Shown one piece after another: positions 1 to 9,228 of a stretch of 64,000 nucleotides of DNA (its first letter is position 1; the number at the start of each line of letters is the position of its first letter). Position numbers and translations under genes: made by a program. The notes beneath the pieces were generated by a model. That model saw only the letters and a list, made by a program, of their open reading frames with translations, did not search any database and had not been told where the DNA came from. The stretch comes from Pseudomonadota bacterium (GTDB lineage: Bacteria > Pseudomonadota > Gammaproteobacteria > Steroidobacterales > Steroidobacteraceae): the NCBI GenBank assembly GCA_018240525.1, contig JAFEFN010000007.1, positions 124,001-188,000 on the forward strand. The letters run 5' to 3'.

Positions 1-123
1 CGGCGCGCACCGGCGCCACGGCGGAGGCGGTCTGGTTCAAGCGAAGGCGTCCACGTGTCTTGGCGGTAAGGTCTATTGAACCGCAGCCGGCCCCCGAGGC
101 CCATCCCTCCTAAGTGGCGCACC

Positions 124-162
124 CGAAAGAAAAACGCGGTGCACCCGGGGGGTGCACCGCGT
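124..162 (-). terminator. Rho-independent terminator after the TonB receptor gene
   Basis: A perfect 12-bp inverted repeat pairs 134-145 with 151-162 around a C/G loop. On the minus strand it is followed directly by TTTTTCTTTC (complement of 124-133). It lies 27 bp beyond the stop codon of the TonB-dependent receptor gene, so it ends the sulfotransferase-receptor operon. Read on the plus strand the hairpin has no T-tract, so it is not clearly bidirectional. Confidence 0.88.
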
Positions 163-188
163 TCCCCGCGCGAGGCGGTGCGCGTCGC

Positions 189-2726
189 CTAGAACGACTG
201 CGAGAAGCGCAGGCCGATGGTGCGCGGCGTCACGATGCTCGCCATGGGCTTGGATCCGCAGATGGAGAAGTTCGGGTTCAGGCTGTACGAGGCAACGATC
301 GTACATTCCGAAAACCGATAGGTCTCCGCCCGCTTGTCGAGGGCATTGCTGGCGAACAGCTCCGCCGAGAAGTTGCTCTTGTTCATTCCCACGGCCAGGT
401 CGAGGATGCCGTAGGCGGGGACCGAGCCGATCAGGTCGTTCTGGTACGGCGCCAGCTCCGAGCGCGTCTCGCTGGTGTAGCTGTAGGCGGCCTGGCCGTA
501 CGCCTGCATGTCGTGGCTGCCGACGCCGAAGGTGTAGCGCGCGGTGGCGTTGCCCTTGAACTTGGGCACGATCGGCAGCTGCGTGCCGCTCGGCGTCGCG
601 TCGTAGACCGGGCAGGTCGCCGGCGGCAGCGGCACGCCCGTCGCCGGGTCCACGTCGTAGCAGAACGCCTGCGTCATCTTCGGATCCAGCTCCGTGGCCG
701 CGATGTGCAGGTTCAGGCCCTGCACCGGGGTCCACTCCAGCTCCTGCTCGGCGCCCTTGATGCGCGCGGTGCCGGCATTGCGGACGGTCGTGAACGAGTT
801 GTACCCGAGGAAGCCGAACTGGATGTTCTTCCAGTCCTCGACGAAGAACGCACCGTTGAAGCGCAGGTGGTTGTTCAGCCAGCTCGTCTTGTAGCCGAGC
901 TCGTAGTTCGTCAGGTAGTCCGGGTCGTAGGTCGCCAGCGGCGGGTTGGGCGCCGGCTGGATGCGACGGTTGACGCCACCGGGCCGGAAGCCCCGTGAGA
1001 AGGTCCCGTATACCATCGCATCGTCGGTGATCTTGTAGGTCAGGTTGAACTTCGGGGTCGAGCCGTTTTTCTTCACTTCCTGCGCCAGATCCACGCAGGG
1101 CCCGCCGAGGATTCCCGGCTTCACGCAGGTCGGGGGATTGGCCTGCGAATTGTTCTGCTTCTCGCCGGTGCCGCTGGAGTAGTTCTGGTTGGCGCCGAAG
1201 CCGAAGAAGCCGTCCAGGGAGTTATCGTACCGGAAGAAGCGGTAGCCCACCGTGGCCGTCAGCTTCGGTGCGATGTCGAAGCTCAGCTCGCCGAATGCCG
1301 CGTAGTCGCGGTCGACGCGGATCTGGTCGGTGAGCCACCAGGTCTGCGGCCACCCGGTCACCGAGTCCTCCGTCGGCAGGGCATCGATGCGGTAGTTCTG
1401 CAGGATGTAGTGCTGCTGGCGCTGGTAGAACAGGCCGCCGATGAAGCGCAGCCGGTTTTCCTTCGGGGTCGCTACGCGCAGCTCCTGGCTTAACTTGCGG
1501 TACTGGTCCGTGCCGAGGATGTACTGGGAGATGTTCACCGGGCCCTGGCCCGGAGCCAGGTGCAGGCCGGACTCGAGGTAGCCCATGTACGTGGTGTTGT
1601 GGTCGTACAGCAGCGTGTAGTCGCTGTAGTCGGTCGAGGTGTGGTCGTCGCGCTTGAGGTAGCCGGCGGCATAGGTAATGTCGAGGTTGCTCAGGTGCCC
1701 CTCGACCGTCAGCGCGGCCTGCCACCACTGGTCGGAGCTGTAGTCCGGGTAGTAGCGCTGCACGGAAAGCCCGCCCGCCAGGGCGGGGTCGACGAACGTC
1801 GTGCCATCGACCCGCTCGCTCTGGCCCATCAGGGTCGGCGTGATCGTCCAGCTCTCTCCCAGCTCGAGTTTCAGCGCGCCGCGGCCGCCATAGGTCTCGG
1901 TCGGGTTGAAGCGCTGCTTGGCCTGGGTCGGCGAGGTCTCGCAGCCCGGCGACGGCGGCGTGAAGTTCGAGACGCAGCCGAAGCTCGGGAACACGTTCGT
2001 TCCCGGGATGTTGTCGATGTAGCCCCCGGTGCGCTGCGCCCAGCCGACCAGGCGTACGGCTGCGATGGGCGAGAGCGGGATGTTCACGAAGCCCTCGGCG
2101 ACATAGCCGCCCTGGCCGCGCACCGTGTTGCCCTCGAGGGAGTAGCCGGACTTGAACCCGGTGAGGTCGGGCTTGTTGGTGATGATGCGCAGCGTGCCCG
2201 CCTCGGAGCTGGCGCCGTACAGGGTGCCCTGGGGTCCGGCGAGTGCCTCGACGCGCTCGATGTCGTAGACGTGGATGTCGAGGGCACCCTGGATCGTGGT
2301 GATGGGCTGCTCGTCCAGGTACACGCCCACGCTCGGCAGCGGGCCGGAGTGATTGCCGTTGTCGCCGCTGGAGACGCCGCGCATGTACACGCGCGAGAAG
2401 CCGGGTCCGGTGCTCTGGTAGGCGACGCTCGGCAGGTACTTCACGTAGTCGCTGAAGTCCTGGACGTTGAGCTGCTCGAGCCGCTCGGTGCCCAGCGCGG
2501 TGATCGAGACGGGGACGTCCTGCAGATTCTCGGTGCGCTTTTCCGCGGTGACGACGACTTCCTGCAGTCCCCCCGTGCTCTCGGGGGCATCCGCCGCATG
2601 GGCGTGCGGGACGGCGGCGCAAATCGCCGCGGCGATGGGCGCGCGCCTGAGGAGCGCGGTGGCGGGTGCCGGGGCCGGGCGGTCGGCGCCGGTGGCTTTG
2701 AGCTTGCGAAGTCGGCTGCGCTGCAT
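189..2726 (-). CDS. TonB-dependent outer-membrane receptor
   Basis: The 845-residue protein is an outer-membrane active transporter energised by TonB-ExbBD; the ligand cannot be read from sequence. A signal peptide ends near residues 41-44 (HAHA). A TonB box (EVVVTAEKR, about 56-64) comes next, then a plug domain with the LPSV and VYMRGVSS signatures. The rest is a beta barrel with alternating aromatic strands and a C-terminal Phe (FSQSF), as the BAM complex requires. The start has a good ribosome site (AGGGGAG). It lies 35 bp downstream of the TPR-sulfotransferase gene on the same strand, a pairing often seen for this receptor class in Sphingomonadales and Xanthomonad-like bacteria. Length is normal for the family and no frameshift is visible. 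Confidence 0.95.
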   Translation of the reverse strand: MQRSRLRKLKATGADRPAPAPATALLRRAPIAAAICAAVPHAHAADAPESTGGLQEVVVTAEKRTENLQDVPVSITALGTERLEQLNVQDFSDYVKYLPSVAYQSTGPGFSRVYMRGVSSGDNGNHSGPLPSVGVYLDEQPITTIQGALDIHVYDIERVEALAGPQGTLYGASSEAGTLRIITNKPDLTGFKSGYSLEGNTVRGQGGYVAEGFVNIPLSPIAAVRLVGWAQRTGGYIDNIPGTNVFPSFGCVSNFTPPSPGCETSPTQAKQRFNPTETYGGRGALKLELGESWTITPTLMGQSERVDGTTFVDPALAGGLSVQRYYPDYSSDQWWQAALTVEGHLSNLDITYAAGYLKRDDHTSTDYSDYTLLYDHNTTYMGYLESGLHLAPGQGPVNISQYILGTDQYRKLSQELRVATPKENRLRFIGGLFYQRQQHYILQNYRIDALPTEDSVTGWPQTWWLTDQIRVDRDYAAFGELSFDIAPKLTATVGYRFFRYDNSLDGFFGFGANQNYSSGTGEKQNNSQANPPTCVKPGILGGPCVDLAQEVKKNGSTPKFNLTYKITDDAMVYGTFSRGFRPGGVNRRIQPAPNPPLATYDPDYLTNYELGYKTSWLNNHLRFNGAFFVEDWKNIQFGFLGYNSFTTVRNAGTARIKGAEQELEWTPVQGLNLHIAATELDPKMTQAFCYDVDPATGVPLPPATCPVYDATPSGTQLPIVPKFKGNATARYTFGVGSHDMQAYGQAAYSYTSETRSELAPYQNDLIGSVPAYGILDLAVGMNKSNFSAELFASNALDKRAETYRFSECTIVASYSLNPNFSICGSKPMASIVTPRTIGLRFSQSF

Positions 2727-2761
2727 GAGATCTCCCCTTGACTACACGGTGGCTGCAGGGC

Positions 2762-4804
2762 TCACCCGTGATGATGATTGTCGACGAAATCGGGTGTCCG
2801 CGGATAGGCTTCGAGCACCGCTCCGAGCGCATCCTTCAGCGGCCCGAGCCAGGGCTCGTAGTGCCGCCACTGATCCATGCCGCCGCGGTAGATCGGCGAG
2901 CGCACCTGCTCGGAGCTGGCCGTGCGCACCGCGCGCTCGTTCTCATAGAAGCGCAGGCACCCCGGCTCGAAGGGCAGGCCGCAGTACTCGAGCAGCCGGC
3001 GTACCTCCGCCTCGGTGTCGTCCACCAGGCACTCGTAGATCACCCGGTGGATGCGTCCGGGCAGCACGCGGTCGAAGTGCGCCATGAGCTCGACGTAACC
3101 GCGGTAGTAGCTGCCGAGGTCGGCAAGGTCGTAGGTGAAATTCTGGCCGCGCGCGAAGTGCTGCTTGAAGCCGGACATGCAGCAGCCGAGCGGATGGCGG
3201 CGCGCATCGATGATGCGCGCGTTGGGTAGAATGAGGTGGATGAGCCCGACATGCATGAAGTTGTTGGGCAGCTTGTCGATGAAGTAGGGCTTGTCGGTCT
3301 TGCGCTGGATGCGCGTGCGGGCGAGGTACTCTTCGCCCATGGCGCGCAGCTGCCCCTCTGGCAGGCGGCCAAGCGCCTCCGGGTAGCGCACTGAAGGGTC
3401 TGCCGTGCGTGCGACGACGCTCTGCGCCAGCGCCGGCAGGTCGGGCAGTTCCATCGTCCCCTCCACCTGCGAGTGGCTGGAGAGGATCTGCTCGATGAGG
3501 GTCGAGCCGGCGCGCGGCAGGCCCACGATGAAGATCGGATCGCGGGCCGCTACGCCCTGACCGGCGGTTGCCGCCAGCCGCTGCGGCGTGAAGAAGGCCC
3601 GCGAGTTCTGCACGTGTTCCGGGAGTCGCTGCGCATCGTAGGGGATCTGGCCGCGGCGGATCGCGTTGCCCTGGCGGTAGTGCTCGAACGATGCGCCGTA
3701 GTCGCCGGCATCCTCCAGTGCCTTGCCGAGCGCGAAATGCAGGTGCACCCGGTTGTCCGAACTGAGGTCCCGGCGCTCCAGCTGGCTGCGCATGCGCGCC
3801 ATCTCCCCCGGCTCGAAGCGATAGGTCTTGAGGTTCGCAAGACTCCACCAGACCTCGCCCAGCCCCGGATCCAGCTCGATGGCCCGCCGGTAGGCGCGGA
3901 TGCCCTCGGCGGACTGGCCGGCAGTCTTCAGGGCGTGCCCGTAACTGAGCCAGATGCGTGCCTGGCGCGGATAGCTCCGGAGGATTTCGGTGTAGATGCC
4001 GATCGCGCGGTCGTATTCCCCGATCCCGGCCAGCACCGCCGCATGCAGCGTGCGGTAGTTGGGGTTGTGCCCCTCGGCCTGCAGCAGTCGCTCAACCTGC
4101 GCCAGCGCCTCGGCATGCTTGCCCTGGCGGTGCAGGGCAACGGCATAGTTGTGGCGAGCGCCGGCGAAGCCGGGTGCCAGCGCCAGGCATCGCTCCAGCA
4201 GGGATTCCGCGTCGCGGTAACGGCCGATGCGACCGGCCACCTCGGCCAGCATGCGCAGGGCCGCCACATCGGTCGGATGCTCGATCAGGTGCCGGCGCAG
4301 GAGCGCTTCGGCCTCGGGGATCCGGTTCTCACACAGCGCGGCACCGGCGGCCATCAGCCGAGGGTCGCGTGTCGAGGTCTTCAGCAGCCGCGCGCGCGCC
4401 GCCTCGGCGCCCGGCTCATCGCCTATGGCGGCGAGATGATCGGCCAGGGCGCGCCATGCGTCGGGCGTCTCCGGGCTCAGCTGGGTCGCCTGCCGCAGCG
4501 CGGCCACCGCTTCCTCGCCGCGACCCAGGACCCCGAGCGTCAGACCCAGCTGGTAATGCAGGTCGGACCAGCGCGCGTGCTGCCTGAGCATCGGCCGCAG
4601 CAGCGCGAGGGCATCGGCGGCGTCGCCCGCCGCCCGGCGTGCCACGGCCAGTATCACCGTGGCCTGCGGGTGGCCGGGTGCGACCCTGAGGATCTCCGTC
4701 GCCTGCTCGGCGGCGAGAAGGGGTTGGTGTTCGAGCAGGCGCGCGGCGTGGGCCAGCGCGACCTCGATCGACCCGACAGGTTCTGCGGCGACGCTCCCAC
4801 CCAT
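2762..4804 (-). CDS. TPR-repeat sulfotransferase
   Basis: The 680-residue protein has about ten tetratricopeptide-type helical repeats in its first 380 residues. A C-terminal sulfotransferase domain follows. Its PAPS 5'-phosphosulfate loop, GLPRAGSTLIEQIL, begins at residue 428, and the 3'-phosphate region near residues 540-560 contains DARRHPLGCCMSG. The expected reaction is sulfonate transfer from PAPS to a hydroxyl, carbohydrate or tyrosine acceptor; the acceptor is unknown. No signal peptide is visible, so it is probably cytoplasmic. It is the first gene of a two-gene operon with the TonB receptor. There is no Shine-Dalgarno sequence; instead TAGATT lies 6 nt before the ATG, which suggests a leaderless transcript. 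Confidence 0.9.
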   Translation of the reverse strand: MGGSVAAEPVGSIEVALAHAARLLEHQPLLAAEQATEILRVAPGHPQATVILAVARRAAGDAADALALLRPMLRQHARWSDLHYQLGLTLGVLGRGEEAVAALRQATQLSPETPDAWRALADHLAAIGDEPGAEAARARLLKTSTRDPRLMAAGAALCENRIPEAEALLRRHLIEHPTDVAALRMLAEVAGRIGRYRDAESLLERCLALAPGFAGARHNYAVALHRQGKHAEALAQVERLLQAEGHNPNYRTLHAAVLAGIGEYDRAIGIYTEILRSYPRQARIWLSYGHALKTAGQSAEGIRAYRRAIELDPGLGEVWWSLANLKTYRFEPGEMARMRSQLERRDLSSDNRVHLHFALGKALEDAGDYGASFEHYRQGNAIRRGQIPYDAQRLPEHVQNSRAFFTPQRLAATAGQGVAARDPIFIVGLPRAGSTLIEQILSSHSQVEGTMELPDLPALAQSVVARTADPSVRYPEALGRLPEGQLRAMGEEYLARTRIQRKTDKPYFIDKLPNNFMHVGLIHLILPNARIIDARRHPLGCCMSGFKQHFARGQNFTYDLADLGSYYRGYVELMAHFDRVLPGRIHRVIYECLVDDTEAEVRRLLEYCGLPFEPGCLRFYENERAVRTASSEQVRSPIYRGGMDQWRHYEPWLGPLKDALGAVLEAYPRTPDFVDNHHHG

Positions 4805-4810
4805 GTACCA

Positions 4811-4816
4811 AATCTA
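4811..4816 (-). promoter_or_regulatory. Candidate -10 box for a leaderless sulfotransferase mRNA
   Basis: On the minus strand TAGATT (4 of 6 matches to TATAAT) is followed by exactly 6 nt and then the ATG at 4804. Transcription would begin at or next to the start codon. No ribosome-binding site is present between them. The same geometry is seen at 41220, 41854 and 45102. Confidence 0.45.
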
Positions 4817-4890
4817 CCACGATCGCCTACCGACCGGGCCACGCATTGCCGGCCGTTGCAGTCTTTCGACCTCAATGTAAGAGTCCGACG

Positions 4891-5706
4891 ATGATTTCAC
4901 GCAGCATCCGGAGTGTCAGTCATGCGCAACAGTCGCCCCGCCGAGGGATGCTGCTCGCGAGCGCCGCGCTCACCTGCATCTGCCTCGCCGGCGTGTTCGC
5001 CTGCGGTGCCGGCGAGGGTTACGCCGCCCCCGAGCAGCTGGCACAGCCGCCCTTGGGCACCGTTCGTCTCTACCGCCCGCCGGGTGCCGTGCGACGCATC
5101 GCCCTGTTGATCTCCGGGGATGGGGGCTGGGGGACGGGCACGGACGCGATCGCGCGCGACCTCGCGCGCGAGGACAGCCTTGTGGCGGGCATCGATGGTG
5201 CGCAGTTCCTGCGCGGCCTCGAGCATGGCCCGGGCGGTTGTGCAGCGGTCGCCGCGCCACTGGCGGCGTTGGCGCAGGACGTCACACAGCGCCAGCACCT
5301 CCCGCCGGCCCTGCCCGTCATCCTGGTCGGCCATTCCGCGGGCGCGAGCCTGGTCTACGTGGCGCTGAGCCAGGCGCCTGCCGGGCGCTTCGCCGGGGCG
5401 TTGACGCTGTCCTTCTGCACGGAGCTCGACCTGCGGCGTCCGCTGTGCGCGGCGCCGGCGCTGAAGGGTGTGCCGGTGCGGAACGGCTTCGAGCTGGCTC
5501 CGGGCGGGCCGCTGAGCGCCCCCTGGGTCGCCGTGCATGGACTGGAGGACCGGGTCTGTCCGGCCGCCGCCGGCGAGGACTTCGCACGCGCGGTTCCCGG
5601 GGCGAGCTTCATCGGCATCCCCGGCGTGGACCACAACTACCGTGAGCGTGCGCGCTGGTGGCCGAGCTTTCTTTCCGGCTACCGCCAGCTGGCCGGGCAT
5701 CCCTGA
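4891..5706 (+). CDS. VirJ/AcvB-like alpha/beta-hydrolase, exported
   Basis: The protein (271 residues from the ATG at 4891) resembles the VirJ domain of Agrobacterium AcvB/VirJ. The family has an alpha/beta-hydrolase fold, and AcvB has been linked to hydrolysis of lysyl-phosphatidylglycerol. Visible marks are the strand-loop SGDGGWGTG (near residue 76), the nucleophile elbow GHSAG (Ser149), and the late acid and His region (HGLEDRVC, VDHNYRER). The N-terminus has two Arg then a hydrophobic stretch, consistent with export. An in-frame ATG at 4846 exists, but 4891 is closer to the family start. It is divergent from the sulfotransferase gene. The call is by motif, not by overall similarity score. 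Confidence 0.75.
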   Translation: MISRSIRSVSHAQQSPRRGMLLASAALTCICLAGVFACGAGEGYAAPEQLAQPPLGTVRLYRPPGAVRRIALLISGDGGWGTGTDAIARDLAREDSLVAGIDGAQFLRGLEHGPGGCAAVAAPLAALAQDVTQRQHLPPALPVILVGHSAGASLVYVALSQAPAGRFAGALTLSFCTELDLRRPLCAAPALKGVPVRNGFELAPGGPLSAPWVAVHGLEDRVCPAAAGEDFARAVPGASFIGIPGVDHNYRERARWWPSFLSGYRQLAGHP

Positions 5707-5758
5707 ATCCAACCCCGGCCGCTGGCGATGGCTCGGTCGCTGCACTAAGGTGACCCGC

Positions 5759-6847
5759 GTGGACATCCGAGAGGCTTCAGGCACCTACGAGCGCTGGCTC
5801 GCCCGTCACGTGCCGGTGCGGCGCGGTGACCTCGACCTGAAGCACCGCCTGATGACGGCAAACGCGTTCTCGTTCTTCCGCGCGACCTTCTACCGCTGGG
5901 CCCAACTGTGGCCGGAAGTCTGCCCGGAGTCCGCCGGCGCGCCGGCGCTGCTGGCGGTCGGGGACCTGCACCTGGAGAATTTCGGGACCTGGCGCGATGC
6001 CGAAGGACGGCTGATCTGGGGCATCAACGACTTCGACGAGGCCGCGGTGCTGCCGTACACGCAGGACCTGGTGCGCCTGGCGTGCAGTGCGCACCTGGCG
6101 ATCCGGGAGTCGCGGCTGAAGCTCTCGGTGCGCTCCGCCTGCGAAGCGATCACCGAGGGCTACGCCGAGTCGCTGCGCGGCGGCGGCGGGGCCGCGGTGC
6201 TGGCCGAGCGCTACCGCTGGCTGCGAGAGCTTGCCATCGCACGCCTGAAGGACCAGCGACCGTACTGGGAAGGGATGCGCGCGCTGCGCACCGCCAGCGG
6301 TCATGCGCAGCCGCGCGTGCGCCGGCTGCTGCAGGCGGCCCTGCCCGAGCGCGGGCTCGAGGTGCGCTTCGCGCACCGCCACGCGGGCCTGGGCAGCATG
6401 GGCCGACTGCGGCTGGTCGCACTGGCCAACTGGCGCGGCGGCATGGTTGCGCGCGAGGCCAAGCCGCTCGCGCCGTCGGCATGGCTCTGGGCCCACCCGG
6501 GCAAGAACAGCGCCCTGCGCTACGGCCAGATCGTGCAGAACGCCGTGCGCGTGGCTGATCCGTTCCTGGCGCTACACGGCCAGTGGCTGGTCCGGCGCCT
6601 CGCCCCGGACTGCAGCCGGATCGAACTCGCCAGCCTGCCGCGCGGGCATGACGAGGCGCGCCTGCTGTGGATGATGGGGTGGGAGACGGCCAACATCCAC
6701 CTGGGCACCCCGCGGCAGCGCCGTGCGGTGCTCGCCGACCTCGGCCGCCGCAAGGGCGCATGGCTGGCCAAGGCAGCCGTGCGGACGGGAGACATGGTGG
6801 AGCGGGACTGGCGCCGTTGGTGCAAGATCGCCGCCCGGGAAGACTGA
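5759..6847 (+). CDS. DUF2252 family protein
   Basis: This 362-residue protein shows the DUF2252 hallmark GDLHLENFGTW near residue 67, followed by NDFDEA. That pattern resembles the catalytic and metal loop of aminoglycoside-phosphotransferase-like kinases. The biochemical role is unknown. The frame is open further upstream, but GTG at 5759 is the best start: a TAAGG ribosome site lies 8 nt before it, and the upstream stretch overlaps the VirJ-like gene with unlikely composition. It lies between the VirJ-like hydrolase and a MATE pump on the same strand, with gaps of 52 and 24 bp, so the three may be co-transcribed. Confidence 0.8.
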   Translation: MDIREASGTYERWLARHVPVRRGDLDLKHRLMTANAFSFFRATFYRWAQLWPEVCPESAGAPALLAVGDLHLENFGTWRDAEGRLIWGINDFDEAAVLPYTQDLVRLACSAHLAIRESRLKLSVRSACEAITEGYAESLRGGGGAAVLAERYRWLRELAIARLKDQRPYWEGMRALRTASGHAQPRVRRLLQAALPERGLEVRFAHRHAGLGSMGRLRLVALANWRGGMVAREAKPLAPSAWLWAHPGKNSALRYGQIVQNAVRVADPFLALHGQWLVRRLAPDCSRIELASLPRGHDEARLLWMMGWETANIHLGTPRQRRAVLADLGRRKGAWLAKAAVRTGDMVERDWRRWCKIAARED

Positions 6848-6871
6848 GCCCACACCGCGGCCGCAGTGCCT

Positions 6872-8269
6872 ATGAAAGACCTGACGCAAGGCCCCATTCC
6901 CCGCCACCTGGTGAGCATGGCCGTGCCGATCGCGATCGGCATGGTGTTCCAGACGCTGTACTACCTGGTCGACCTGTACTTCGTGTCGCGATTGGGCGAT
7001 GCGGCGATTGCCGGGGTGAGCAGCGCGGGCACGGTGAGCTTCGTGATCCTGGCGCTCACCCAGATGCTGGGCGTGGGAACGGTGGCGCTGGTCTCGCACG
7101 CTGCCGGTGCCAAGGACAAGGCTGCGGCCAATCTCATCTTCAACCAGTCGGTGCTACTGTCGGGTATCTGCGGCGTCTTGACGCTCCTGGCCGGCTTCCT
7201 CGCCGGCGCCTCGTTCGTGCGCCACGTGGCCGCCGACCCGGCCGCGGCCGCGGCCGGCATCGCCTATCTCTACTGGTACACCCCGGGGCTGGCGCTGCAG
7301 TTCGCCTTGGTGGCGATGGCCTCGGCGCTGCGCGGCACCGGCATCGTGCGCCCGGCCATGCTGGTGCAGATGCTGACCGTGCTGCTGAACGCGCTTCTGG
7401 CGCCGATCCTGATCGCCGGCTGGCTGACGCACCGGCCGCTCGGCACCGCCGGGGCGGGGCTTGCCACCAGCATCTCGGTCTTCTTCGGGGTCGTGCTGCT
7501 CTGGGTGTACTTCGTGCGCCTGGAGCACTACGTGGGCCTGGACGCCAGGCTCTGGCGCCCGTCAGCGCCGGTCATCCGCCGCCTCCTCAACGTCGGGCTG
7601 CCCGCGGGGGGCGAGTTCTTCATGATGTTCATCATCATGTCGGTCATCTACTGGGCCATCCGCGGCTTCGGGCCGCCGGCGCAGGCGGGGTTCGGCATCG
7701 GCTCACGCGTGATGCAGGCCATGTTCCTGCCCGTGATGGCCCTGGCGTTCGCCGTGGCGCCGGTCGCCGGCCAGAACATGGGGGCACGCCAGTACGGCAG
7801 GGTCCGGGAGAGCTTCCGCAAGTCGACGCTGCTGAGCTGCGTGCTCATGTTCGCGCTCACCCTGCTATGCCAGTGGCGCCCGCAAGTGTTCGTGCGCCTG
7901 TTCACCGACCAGGCCGACGTCATCGACGTCGGTGCCACGTACCTGCGGGTGATTTCGTGGAACTACGTGGCGACCGGGATCATCTTCAGCTGCTCGGGCC
8001 TGTTCCAGGCCCTCGGCAATACCGTGCCGTCGCTCCTGAGTTCGGCTTCGCGGCTCATCACCTACGTGCTGCCCGTGGTCTGGCTGTCCCGGCAGCCGGG
8101 CTTCGAGATCATCCAGGTGTGGCACCTGTCGGTGGCGACGGTGGCCCTGCAGGCGCTGACCAGCTACCTGCTGCTGCGGCGGGAGTTCCGGCTGAAGCTG
8201 CCGGCAGCCGCCGCGGGAACCCCTGCGGCGGCTGCGGTATCGGCGAAGGCCCCGGACGGGGCCCTCTGA
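6872..8269 (+). CDS. MATE family efflux transporter
   Basis: The 465-residue integral membrane protein has about 12 hydrophobic segments in two similar halves. Its N-terminus (GPIPRHLVSMAVPIAIGMVFQTLYY...VDLYFVSRLG) is characteristic of MatE proteins, which export drugs or metabolites in exchange for Na+ or H+. I chose ATG 6872 over the GTG two codons earlier. The substrate is unknown. It lies 24 bp after the DUF2252 gene and converges on the SYLF gene, with 10 bp between the stop codons. Confidence 0.92.
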   Translation: MKDLTQGPIPRHLVSMAVPIAIGMVFQTLYYLVDLYFVSRLGDAAIAGVSSAGTVSFVILALTQMLGVGTVALVSHAAGAKDKAAANLIFNQSVLLSGICGVLTLLAGFLAGASFVRHVAADPAAAAAGIAYLYWYTPGLALQFALVAMASALRGTGIVRPAMLVQMLTVLLNALLAPILIAGWLTHRPLGTAGAGLATSISVFFGVVLLWVYFVRLEHYVGLDARLWRPSAPVIRRLLNVGLPAGGEFFMMFIIMSVIYWAIRGFGPPAQAGFGIGSRVMQAMFLPVMALAFAVAPVAGQNMGARQYGRVRESFRKSTLLSCVLMFALTLLCQWRPQVFVRLFTDQADVIDVGATYLRVISWNYVATGIIFSCSGLFQALGNTVPSLLSSASRLITYVLPVVWLSRQPGFEIIQVWHLSVATVALQALTSYLLLRREFRLKLPAAAAGTPAAAAVSAKAPDGAL

Positions 8270-8279
8270 AGGCAGGAAA

Positions 8280-9128
8280 CTACTTCGTCTTCGGCTCGGT
8301 GCCCGGCTGCGGGTCGGCGAGCGGGAACGACTGTACCGCCGCGGCCGGTGCGGGGGCCGGTGCCGGCGCCGCCGTCGTGGCCGCCTCCGGCATCGGGCCG
8401 GTCACGACCAGGTTGTTGCCGGCCGAGGCCGTGCGCTGCATGCCGGTGCTGGTGCTCACCGCGGCCAGGAAGCGCTGCGCGGAGCTGTTGGCGGTGGTGA
8501 CCGCCCCGGAGATGATCTCCTGCGAGCGGATGCCGGCCTTCTTGTAGAACTCGGCATTGGCATCATCGTCGATGCGCAGCACCGTGCCGTCCAGGGCGAT
8601 GCCGGCGAACAGCCCCTTGCTGCGCGAATACGAGTAGACCTCGGCCTTGAAGCTCGGGTCGGTGGCGGCCGAGGCGTTGCGTCCGACCGGGCCTGCGGCC
8701 ACGGAGGCATCGGCCCCCAGGGTCATCTTGCCCCCGTTGATGCCCTCCACGCCGCGCTGCGTGGTGAACACCAGGACGATGTCACTCTGCTGCACGCCCC
8801 ACTGCCAGCCGAAGCTGCCGCCGGCCAGGGTGATGAACACCGGGTCGCTGAAACGGCCGTCCGGCTGGCGCACCACCAGCGCACCATGCCCGTAGCGGCC
8901 GCCGGCGAAGAAGGCGAGCTTGGTGGTCGCCGGGATGACGGCGATGCCATAGGCACGTTCCAGCAGGCGGTCCGGGATGGCCTGGTCGCGCGTCTCGCGC
9001 AGCTCCTCGAGGACTTCGCTGGCGACCAGCAGCCGTCCCTCGAGACGCGCCTGGGCATGGGCGATGGAGGCGCTGAAGCCGAGGACGACTCCCGCGATCA
9101 ACGTGAACACGGATGTAGAGATGCGCAT
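8280..9128 (-). CDS. SYLF/Ysc84-domain lipid-binding exported protein
   Basis: The protein (282 residues from the ATG at 9128) has a Sec signal peptide ending in AHAQA. The body is a SYLF (Ysc84/Las17-binding) domain, with the recognisable stretches IAVIPATTKLAFFAGGRYGHGALVVR, SFGWQWGVQQSDIVLVF and the GLFAGIALDGTVLRIDDDAN core. SYLF domains bind phosphoinositides in eukaryotes; bacterial members are thought to bind lipids in the periplasm. The last 50 residues are a low-complexity Ala/Pro tail. A start 21 codons upstream is possible, but the signal peptide and a purine-rich AGGGGAA site favour 9128. Confidence 0.85.
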   Translation of the reverse strand: MRISTSVFTLIAGVVLGFSASIAHAQARLEGRLLVASEVLEELRETRDQAIPDRLLERAYGIAVIPATTKLAFFAGGRYGHGALVVRQPDGRFSDPVFITLAGGSFGWQWGVQQSDIVLVFTTQRGVEGINGGKMTLGADASVAAGPVGRNASAATDPSFKAEVYSYSRSKGLFAGIALDGTVLRIDDDANAEFYKKAGIRSQEIISGAVTTANSSAQRFLAAVSTSTGMQRTASAGNNLVVTGPMPEAATTAAPAPAPAPAAAVQSFPLADPQPGTEPKTK

Positions 9129-9228
9129 CTGGAGGGTTCCCCTTTTCGCGAACTGTCGCTGCCCGCCGACACCAGCGGCGGGAGCAGTCAACGATTGGGC
9201 GAGTATGTTAACCCAGCTGCGGCCCGCT

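Noticed and set aside
31..60. GGTTCAA stretch resembling a tRNA T-loop
   Set aside because: No acceptor stem or anticodon arm can be folded around it.
3..113. Open plus-strand frame of 36 codons at the left edge, ending TAA at 111-113
   Set aside because: It could be the tail of a gene cut by the window, but its composition (many Arg and Pro) is ordinary for GC-rich non-coding frames and nothing in it is recognisable.
8248..8263. GGCCCC/GGGGCC hairpin at the end of the MATE gene
   Set aside because: It lies inside the coding sequence and has no T-tract, so it is likely to be a codon-bias effect.
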